A stretch of DNA of 5,922 bases from CAYUNT01 sp964446285 (lineage in GTDB: Bacteria > Sumerlaeota > Sumerlaeia > SLMS01 > CAYUNT01), in NCBI GenBank assembly GCA_964446285.1, contig CAYUNT010000247.1:1-5922 (forward strand), given 5' to 3'. The notes under the pieces were generated by a model. That model saw only the letters and a list, made by a program, of their open reading frames with translations. It did no database searches and was not told the DNA's origin. Made by a program: the position numbers and the translations under genes. Positions 1-4,492 of this stretch are shown in pieces (position 1 is the first letter of the stretch; each line of letters opens with the position of its first letter).

Positions 1-98
1 AGTTGCTGAACTGGAAAGCCCTATGCATCCCCTTAAAAACCCGTGAGAAGCATTTGCGGAATTGTCCTGATGTCTTGTGTGCGTTGCGGAATTTGTAT

Positions 99-163
99 GT
101 TTGTAGTTCATGCTTTAGCGTGCCCGTCCCACAGAAAGACACGCTGAAGCGTGAACTACGAAC
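99..163. repeat. Inverted pair of REP-like hairpins (BIME-like)
   Basis: The arms 99-122 and 140-163 are inverted copies over 24 bp, separated by a 17-nt loop. Of the 24 positions, 21 pair as Watson-Crick and the other three (102, 111, 116) are T opposite G, so all 24 could pair in RNA of the + strand. Each arm also folds on its own: CACGCT-GA-AGCGTG at 140-153 is a perfect small hairpin and 109-122 is the same with one T:G pair. A GTAG tetranucleotide heads the left unit at 103-106 and its complement CTAC closes the right unit at 156-159. A GTAG head beside a short palindrome, present as two units in inverted orientation, is the known architecture of REP/BIME elements mobilised by RAYT (Y1) transposases. 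No RAYT gene is in the window, so the assignment rests on structure only. A simple transcription terminator is less likely because no T-tract follows. Confidence 0.65.
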
Positions 164-309
164 AGAAACCAGCCGCAGCGTATAAACTCTGCAATGCACG
201 CGCACAACCGCCTTTGATCTTGCCCCGGCGGAGGGGAGGAGGGCAGGATATGTGGTGGGGTTTGTGGCGGGGTTGCGGCGCGAATGCCCGTTGTTTTCCA
301 GCGAACGCC

Positions 310-396
310 CATCAATTTTCTATCAATTTCTTTCAGTATCTCATCGGTTTCTCATCGGTTTCTCATGTGTTTCCCAAGTCTTTCCCCGGTCTTTTC
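310..396. repeat. Decayed 11-bp tandem repeat, pyrimidine-rich
   Basis: Units of 11 bp follow one another: CATCAATTTTC (310), TATCAATTTCT (321), a 10-bp degenerate unit (332), CATCGGTTTCT (342), an identical copy (353), CATGTGTTTCC (364), CAAGTCTTTCC (375) and CCGGTCTTTTC (386). The two central copies are perfect and the flanks progressively diverged. Every unit carries a run of T or pyrimidines at the same phase, about one helical turn apart. The array ends 14 bp before the start codon at 411, so it probably lies in the promoter or the untranslated leader of that gene. Confidence 0.65.
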
Positions 397-410
397 TTTC
401 GAGTATGCCC

Positions 411-1247
411 ATGAATGAATTGCGTGGAATTACTTATGTTGTTCTCGGTTCGCAGCGCCCCGACGTGGGACAGGCGATGAGGCCGTTCACGCGGCTGGTG
501 AAAATCAGCGACGATGAAGCGCGGCACTTGCTCACGTGCCACGGTCCGCGTCTGTTCCGCGCCTTCACGCGGCGGTCGCAGGCGCAGGGCATGGCGAATC
601 AACTGCGCGCGATCGGCCTCGCCGCAACGGCCCTTCCCGCCGAGGATATCCTTCAATACGCCATCCTCCCCAGCAAACAGGTCAACGTCGGCCAGGGCGG
701 CATCAGCGCGTTCGGACGCGAGGGCGAAGCGCCAACCTTCATCCCTTTCTCCGACGTGGCGATCATCGTCCAGGGCGAGGTGCTCGAGGTCGTTGGCAAG
801 GAAAAGGTGATGTCGCCGCGCCCGGGCGAACCGAAAATCCGCTGTTCGTATGCGCCCCAGATGATTGTCGATGTGCATCGCAAAAGCGTTCCGGTGGGCG
901 TGCGTTTCCGCAAGGTGGATTTCCATCTCAACCCGATCGTGGCGGGCGAGCCGCTCGAGGGGCCGACGGACCTGGCGCGTTTTGTGTCGCTGCTGCGCGA
1001 ACGCAGTCCGCTGGCCTTGTTTGACGACCGGTTCGACCGTTCGGGCGACTCGGTGGACTGGTCGCAGCGCATGGTGGAGGCGGGGCATGCGGTGGCCATC
1101 CAACCGGGCGGCGTCGGCGAGGAGGATGGCCCCCCGACCGCGCCGCCGCTGCCGCCTTCGACCGATCCCGATCCGGGCCGCCTGCGCCAGGAACACGCGT
1201 TCAATCTTTACTCAATCCTCTGGCGCTATCAGGCGATAATAGAATAA
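411..1247 (+). CDS. Uncharacterised two-part cytoplasmic protein, 278 aa
   Basis: I do not recognise this protein. The chosen start is ATG 411, with a weak GAG at 401-403 seven bases upstream; ATG 405, two codons earlier, is equally in frame. Frame continuation further upstream only translates the tandem array and is unlikely to be coding. No signal peptide or membrane segment is seen. Residues about 7-80 look like a small alpha/beta domain (strand YVVLG, helix, then a helix ending in LRAIGLAATALP), loosely reminiscent of L7/L12-C-terminal or ClpS-like folds; this is inference only. Residues about 85-200 are strand-rich (FIPFSDVAIIVQGEVLEVVG, then MIVDVHRKSVPVGVRF, then FRKVDFHLN), as in a beta-barrel or PH-like module. 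A Pro-rich linker spans about 233-256, followed by a short C-terminal helix (FNLYSILWRYQAII). Stop TAA lies 12 bp before the nuclease start, so the two genes are probably co-transcribed. The open frame and GC-rich third positions support it being real. Confidence 0.75.
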   Translation: MNELRGITYVVLGSQRPDVGQAMRPFTRLVKISDDEARHLLTCHGPRLFRAFTRRSQAQGMANQLRAIGLAATALPAEDILQYAILPSKQVNVGQGGISAFGREGEAPTFIPFSDVAIIVQGEVLEVVGKEKVMSPRPGEPKIRCSYAPQMIVDVHRKSVPVGVRFRKVDFHLNPIVAGEPLEGPTDLARFVSLLRERSPLALFDDRFDRSGDSVDWSQRMVEAGHAVAIQPGGVGEEDGPPTAPPLPPSTDPDPGRLRQEHAFNLYSILWRYQAIIE

Positions 1248-1248
1248 C

Positions 1249-1254
1249 AGGGGA
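1249..1254 (+). promoter_or_regulatory. Ribosome binding site deciding a TTG start
   Basis: AGGGGA lies five bases before TTG 1260, directly after the TAA stop of the preceding gene (1245-1247). No ATG or GTG in the right frame is nearby, so this site fixes the nuclease start at TTG. Confidence 0.7.
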
Positions 1255-1259
1255 TCATT

Positions 1260-2486
1260 TTGATAAAGAAGAGCGCCGATATTGTGGCAGCCCCGGATTA
1301 TCAGGAATTGGTGTCGGGGATAGGCGCGTTGCTGGAAACCGCCCGGCGAACGGCGGCCCGTGCGGTCAACAGCGTTCTCGCGTCGGCCTATTGGGACATC
1401 GGGCGGCGGGTCGTGGAATACGAGCAAAGTGGAGCCGAACGAGCGGAATATGGCAAAGCGCTTATGGAGCGGCTTGCTGACGACTTGACGGCTCGTTATG
1501 GGCGCGGGTTTTCAGTGCAAGGGCTCTACAAAATGCGCGGCTTCTATCTGGGCTGGCAAATTCTCCCGACACCGTCGGGAAAATTGGAGGCGCGGGCGAT
1601 ATTCCCGACACTGTCGGGAGATTCTCACGCCGAAAAACGGCAGACGGCGCCTGACGAATCGGCCCAGGCGCTCGCGCCCGCCTCCGGCCCCGTTACATTG
1701 GGCTATGCTTTGGCCGGGGCGTTCCCGCTTTCCTGGTCTCATTACGTCCGGCTGCTGTCCGTCGAGAAGCCTCACGCTCGGGCGTTTTATGAATCCGAGG
1801 CCATTCGGGGCGGCTGGTCGGTGAGGCAATTGGATCGGCAGATCGCCACGCAATTTTTCGAGCGCGCGGCACACTCCAAACGCCCAGAAACCCTGCTGGC
1901 GCGGGGCCAAAAGGCTTTGCCGGCGGATAGCGTCTCCGCCGAAGATGAGGTGCGCGATCCCTACCTGCTCGAGTTTCTGAACCTCAAAGACGAATACAGC
2001 GAGAGCGAACTCGAGGACGCGCTTATCCGGCACCTGGAATGGTTCCTCTTGGAATTAGGGGCCGGATTCACGTTCGTCGCCCGGCAGAAACGAATCCGAA
2101 TTGGCGGCTCGTGGTATCGGATGGACCTTTTGCTCTATCATCGCGGGCTGCGTTGCCTGGTCGTGATTGATCTCAAAGCCGGGGTCTTCACACATGCCGA
2201 CGCCGGGCAAATGAACTTGTATCTCAACTACGCCAAGGAACACCTGACAATGCCCGGCGAAGCCGATCCGGTAGGCATCATCCTGTGCAGTGAGAAAGAC
2301 GACGCCGTGGTGAAATATGCCACGGGCGGCATCAAGGCGCAGGTGTTTGCCTCGCATTACCTGACAACCCTGCCGGATGAGGAAACCCTGCGACAGGAAA
2401 TCCTGCGAACCCAACACGCGCTGCAAGCTCGCGCAAAAATGGATAAGCCCCCCGCAAATGCCAAAAAGGAAGGAAAGAGGAAATAA
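1260..2486 (+). CDS. YhcG/DUF1016-family PD-(D/E)XK nuclease
   Basis: The 408-aa product matches the YhcG (DUF1016) family of putative DNA nucleases, cytoplasmic proteins thought to act in DNA recombination or restriction-related processes; the substrate is not established. The N-terminal DUF1016 helical/winged-helix part covers about residues 13-200, with family signatures SAYWDIGRRVVEYEQ (42-56), the GFSVQGLYKMRGFYL stretch (83-97), LSWSHYVRLLSVEKPHARAFY (from 157) and GGWSVRQLDRQI (184-195). The C-terminal nuclease part covers about 230-370: DPYLLEFLNLKDEYSE, then D289 in YRMDLLLYHR, the D304-L-K306 motif in VVIDLKAG, then AGQMNLYLNY (315-324) and GIILCSEK (339-346). D289, D304 and K306 are the expected catalytic set; the middle residue is Asp where many relatives have Glu. 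Length is slightly above the usual 340-380 because residues about 100-145 hold a variable linker built partly from palindromic DNA repeats. The Lys-rich tail is about 20 residues long. The gene sits 12 bp after an unknown protein; no restriction-modification genes are visible. Confidence 0.93.
   Translation: MIKKSADIVAAPDYQELVSGIGALLETARRTAARAVNSVLASAYWDIGRRVVEYEQSGAERAEYGKALMERLADDLTARYGRGFSVQGLYKMRGFYLGWQILPTPSGKLEARAIFPTLSGDSHAEKRQTAPDESAQALAPASGPVTLGYALAGAFPLSWSHYVRLLSVEKPHARAFYESEAIRGGWSVRQLDRQIATQFFERAAHSKRPETLLARGQKALPADSVSAEDEVRDPYLLEFLNLKDEYSESELEDALIRHLEWFLLELGAGFTFVARQKRIRIGGSWYRMDLLLYHRGLRCLVVIDLKAGVFTHADAGQMNLYLNYAKEHLTMPGEADPVGIILCSEKDDAVVKYATGGIKAQVFASHYLTTLPDEETLRQEILRTQHALQARAKMDKPPANAKKEGKRK
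1564..1619 (+). repeat. Two palindromic repeats inside the nuclease gene
   Basis: Two similar palindromes lie in the coding sequence 39 bp (13 codons) apart: TCCCGAC-ACC-GTCGGGA at 1564-1580 and TCCCGACA-C-TGTCGGGA at 1603-1619. The second is a perfect 8-bp-arm hairpin with one central base. They are read in the same frame and give ILPTPSGK and IFPTLSGD, which share the I-x-PT-x-SG pattern. They fall in the linker between the conserved blocks LYKMRGFYL and LSWSHYVRLL, where YhcG proteins vary most in length, so insertion there need not harm the enzyme. Confidence 0.75.
2477..2480 (+). promoter_or_regulatory. Ribosome binding site for possible small ORF
   Basis: GAGG inside a purine-rich run (2467-2483) lies five bases before ATG 2486, within the last codons of the nuclease gene. 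It is as good a Shine-Dalgarno as any in the window, but the run also encodes the Lys-rich tail of the nuclease (KKEGKRK), so the match could be incidental. Confidence 0.45.
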
Positions 2487-2584
2487 TGCGGCCAGTTTTG
2501 CCGTTCCCTACAGACTATGGAGAATCCTTCCCGCCCGAGCGCAAAAATCCAATAGAAATGACTCTGCAAGGAAGAGAATCATGA
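2486..2584 (+). CDS. Possible 32-aa small ORF, coupled on both sides
   Basis: ATG 2486 shares its A with the TAA stop of the nuclease gene (TAATG), and the TGA stop at 2582-2584 overlaps ATG 2581 of the next gene as ATGA. A GAGG sits five bases upstream. The product would be a soluble, Pro-rich peptide of 32 residues beginning MRPVLPFPTDYGESFPPER and ending LQGRES, with no hydrophobic segment and no family I recognise. The two overlapping junctions are typical of translational coupling in operons and would arise together by chance only occasionally. Against it: it is very short, and the next gene has its own binding site within it. It could be a real small protein, a coupling leader that keeps ribosomes moving to the downstream gene, or a coincidence. 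Confidence 0.4.
   Translation: MRPVLPFPTDYGESFPPERKNPIEMTLQGRES
2568..2576 (+). promoter_or_regulatory. Ribosome binding site of the glycosidase-like gene
   Basis: AAGGAAGAG ends four bases before ATG 2581, and its GGA core (2570-2572) is eight bases away. It favours ATG 2581 over the alternative in-frame ATG at 2644, which has only AGG three bases upstream. Confidence 0.65.
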
Positions 2585-4158
2585 TCAAGATCGGCAGGAA
2601 CTCCTGGCGTGAAGCCGCTGAATTCCATCCCGCAATCAGGAAAATGCCAGGCCCCCTCGCAACTTGCGATTGCGTGGCGGGAAGGCGGCGGAGGCGCGGT
2701 TTCGGTGCTGTTCTTCAATTCGCCGCTGCCGTCATCACTGCCGCGCTTTTCCAGCAAGCCTGTTCGCTCTGCGGCGGCGTGGGAGGACGAGGCGCGGCGG
2801 CGCGTTCGTTTTCCGACCGCATTCTGGCGAACCCCGCTCATCAAAAACCCATTACCGTCTGGTTCGACGCCACCGCGAACTGGACGCGTCTCGGCACGGC
2901 CGAACAGGTGGGCGCGATCATGGACAAATGCGTCGAGGCGGGCGTGGATGTCGTAGTCATCGACGTCAAGCCGATCTCGGGCTACGTGCTCTACAATTCC
3001 GCGCTCGCGCCGCACATGACCGAATGGAAAGGCGTCCGGCGCGACGGGTCGTTTGACCTGCTCGATGCCGCCTGTCGCGAAGGGCACCGCCGCGGGCTGC
3101 GCGTGTTTGCCTCGGTCAACGTCTTCGCCGAGGGTCACTACGGCGCGGCGGGCATCGTGCCCAAACACGGCACCGTGCTCTCGAATCCCGAGCGGAAATC
3201 CTGGCTCAGCGTGGATTATGTGGTGTTGCAGGGTGACAGCGCGCCGCAGCTTCTCCCCGCCGATCAGGTCAATCGCGGGCATGCGATTTTTGTCAGCGCC
3301 ACCAATCCCGAAGTCGTGGGTTACGAACTGGCGCTTGTCGATGAAATCTGCCGCTACCCAATCGACGGCATCAGTCTCGACCGCCTGCGGTTTTCGGGGA
3401 TCACGGCGGATTTTTCGCCCTGGGCGCGCCGTTCATTCGAGGCGTATCTCGGGCGCCGCGGGGAACCCTGGCCCGAAGACATCTACACCTACAAACGCGT
3501 CCGCCAGACGGAATCCGCCTTGGCCCCCTCCCCGGCCGACGCCCCCGACTCGGGCGAGCGGGCCGCGCGCGGGATGTCCACCGATTGGGATCGCGAACCT
3601 GGGCCGCTTTACAAAGAGTGGCTCGTGTGGCGCGCCAAGACCATTCGCGATTTGCTCTTGCGCTTCAAGGGCGCGGCGCTCGCGGCCAATCCGCGCGCCG
3701 CCTTCACTGTCTATACCGGCTCGTGGTATCCCGACTATTACAACGAAGGCGTGAACTGGGCCTCGCCGCATTACGATCCGTCGGCGGATTACGAATGGGC
3801 CGCGCCGAATTATCAGCAAACGGCCTACGCGCACTTGCTCGATGCGCTCTATTCGGGCTGGTATTATACGCGCCTGACCGAAGAAGAGGCCCGCGCAGAC
3901 AACCAGGCCGCCTGGGGCAGCATCGAGGGCGCGTCGAACCTGATTGCGCGCGTGGTCCGCGGCGATTGCCCGGTCTATGGCGGATTGTATTTGTTTCAGT
4001 ATAAAGACAAACCCGAGCTGTTCCAGAAATGCATGCGCCGCACCTACGACCTCAGCGACGGCCTGATGCTTTTCGACCTCGTGTATCTCGAAGAATACTC
4101 GTGGTGGGACCTTGTGAAAACCACCTTCCCCGAGCGGCTGGAAGGCCAAAAGCCCTAG
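2581..4158 (+). CDS. Exported glycoside-hydrolase-like TIM-barrel protein
   Basis: The 525-aa product resembles the family-10-like glycosyl hydrolases (GHL10/DUF187-type, often named alpha-amylase family protein), predicted to cleave glycosidic bonds in polysaccharides outside the cytoplasm; the substrate is unknown. A basic RRRRR at 35-39 and a hydrophobic segment (about 41-57) form an export signal with an unusually long N-terminal arm. Cleavage could follow AAA (72-74); Cys61 is preceded by QQA, a poor lipobox, so a lipoprotein is possible but not favoured. The barrel begins at PITVWFDATANW (90-101), followed by the strand VDVVVIDVKPISGYVLYNS (122-140), then RGLRVFASVNVFAEGHY (171-187) and DGISLDRLRFSG (262-273), where D267 aligns with the Asp of the DGI-x-x-D signature of these families. 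Further barrel elements are FTVYTGSWYPDYYNEGVNW (375-393) and GLMLFDLVYLEEYSWWDLV near the C-terminus. Catalytic residues cannot be fixed from this alone; D267 and E184 are candidates. ATG 2644 would remove 21 residues and give a more ordinary signal peptide. The gene closes the operon; the next is 334 bp away. Confidence 0.8.
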   Translation: MIKIGRNSWREAAEFHPAIRKMPGPLATCDCVAGRRRRRGFGAVLQFAAAVITAALFQQACSLCGGVGGRGAAARSFSDRILANPAHQKPITVWFDATANWTRLGTAEQVGAIMDKCVEAGVDVVVIDVKPISGYVLYNSALAPHMTEWKGVRRDGSFDLLDAACREGHRRGLRVFASVNVFAEGHYGAAGIVPKHGTVLSNPERKSWLSVDYVVLQGDSAPQLLPADQVNRGHAIFVSATNPEVVGYELALVDEICRYPIDGISLDRLRFSGITADFSPWARRSFEAYLGRRGEPWPEDIYTYKRVRQTESALAPSPADAPDSGERAARGMSTDWDREPGPLYKEWLVWRAKTIRDLLLRFKGAALAANPRAAFTVYTGSWYPDYYNEGVNWASPHYDPSADYEWAAPNYQQTAYAHLLDALYSGWYYTRLTEEEARADNQAAWGSIEGASNLIARVVRGDCPVYGGLYLFQYKDKPELFQKCMRRTYDLSDGLMLFDLVYLEEYSWWDLVKTTFPERLEGQKP

Positions 4159-4163
4159 AAGAA

Positions 4164-4223
4164 GTGGGCAGTGGCCAGTGGGCAGCGAGTGAAGAGTTGT
4201 GGGTTGTGAGTTGTGAGTGAAGA
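4164..4223. repeat. Two blocks of heptanucleotide tandem repeats
   Basis: Block one reads GTGGGCA (4164), GTGGCCA (4171), GTGGGCA (4178) and a degenerate GCGAGTG (4185). After four extra bases block two reads GTTGTGG (4196), GTTGTGA (4203), GTTGTGA (4210) and GTGAAGA (4217). Both use a 7-bp period and start five bases after the stop of the glycosidase-like gene. GTGGCCA- and GTTGTGA-type heptamers of this style occur as short intergenic minisatellites in several environmental phyla, by my recollection. Confidence 0.7.
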
Positions 4224-4478
4224 AGTGAACATTGATCGGTGCGAAGTGGGTATCTCGTGTCTAGTCCTGAAATAGATTGAAAAGCGTCTGGTAAGAACAA
4301 TAGGCCGCCCAATCCGCCTGAGATGCTCGCCACAACGACATGATTCGCAGAGCTTGATTCGCGCGGCGGGTTGTGGATACTGTATCTTTTGTGCCCGGAC
4401 GGACCCTGCCTTCCCGCCGGAGCAAATACGCATAAGTGGCCTGTTGACAATCTTACGCTGCCATTCCAGCCGCGCCGC

Positions 4479-4487
4479 AAAGGAGAA
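4479..4487 (+). promoter_or_regulatory. Strong ribosome binding site before a GTG start
   Basis: AAAGGAGAA is a near-ideal Shine-Dalgarno; the GGAG core at 4482-4485 is seven bases before GTG 4493. It fixes GTG as the start of the aminotransferase, in agreement with where family similarity begins. Confidence 0.85.
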
Positions 4488-4492
4488 GTATT

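Larger units (their letters stand above)
1..410. other. Gene-free upstream region with several repeats
   Basis: No convincing gene lies here: the short reading frames lack a usable ribosome binding site and do not resemble any family I know. The stretch contains a direct repeat TTGCGGAATT at 54-63 and 84-93, a REP-like inverted pair at 99-163, a G-rich segment at 227-278 and an 11-bp tandem array at 310-396. It probably serves as the upstream region and leader of the gene starting at 411, but I see no convincing -35/-10 promoter pair. Confidence 0.6.
4159..4492. other. Repeat-bearing intergenic region and leader
   Basis: No gene is supported in these 334 bases. The first third holds heptanucleotide repeats (4164-4223). 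The rest is more ordinary sequence with weak symmetry: CCACAAC at 4330-4336 opposite GTTGTGG at 4370-4376, CGGCGGG at 4364-4370 opposite CCCGCCG at 4413-4419, and TGATTCGC repeated directly at 4341-4348 and 4355-4362. A TTGACA at 4444-4449 looks like a -35 box but no -10 follows at the right distance. No terminator with a T-tract is visible after the stop at 4158. The promoter of the downstream aminotransferase should lie here. Confidence 0.6.

Noticed and set aside
99..163. Intrinsic terminator
   Set aside because: The long stem has no T-tract after it, and each arm forms its own GTAG-headed hairpin, which fits a REP pair better.
310..396. CRISPR array
   Set aside because: The units are 11 bp, contiguous and without spacers, and no cas gene is present.
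252..410. N-terminal extension of the first gene from ATG 252
   Set aside because: It would translate the 11-bp tandem array into Ser/Phe-rich repetitive peptide, and the coding-like character begins only near 411.
363..1196. Open frame on the - strand opposite the first gene
   Set aside because: The product is a low-complexity Arg/His/Ala-rich sequence with no binding site before its start. The + strand frame has better composition and sits in an operon.
2377..2580. N-terminal extension of the glycosidase-like gene
   Set aside because: It would overlap the conserved end of the nuclease gene by over 100 bases, and ATG 2581 has a good binding site.
3433..4149. - strand open frame opposite the glycosidase-like gene
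   Set aside because: It is a GC-rich shadow frame; the + strand carries recognisable barrel motifs across the whole interval.
4444..4472. TTGACA promoter for the aminotransferase
   Set aside because: The -35 hexamer is perfect, but 16-18 bases downstream is a GC-rich CAGCCG-like stretch with no -10 resemblance. A chance hexamer is more likely.
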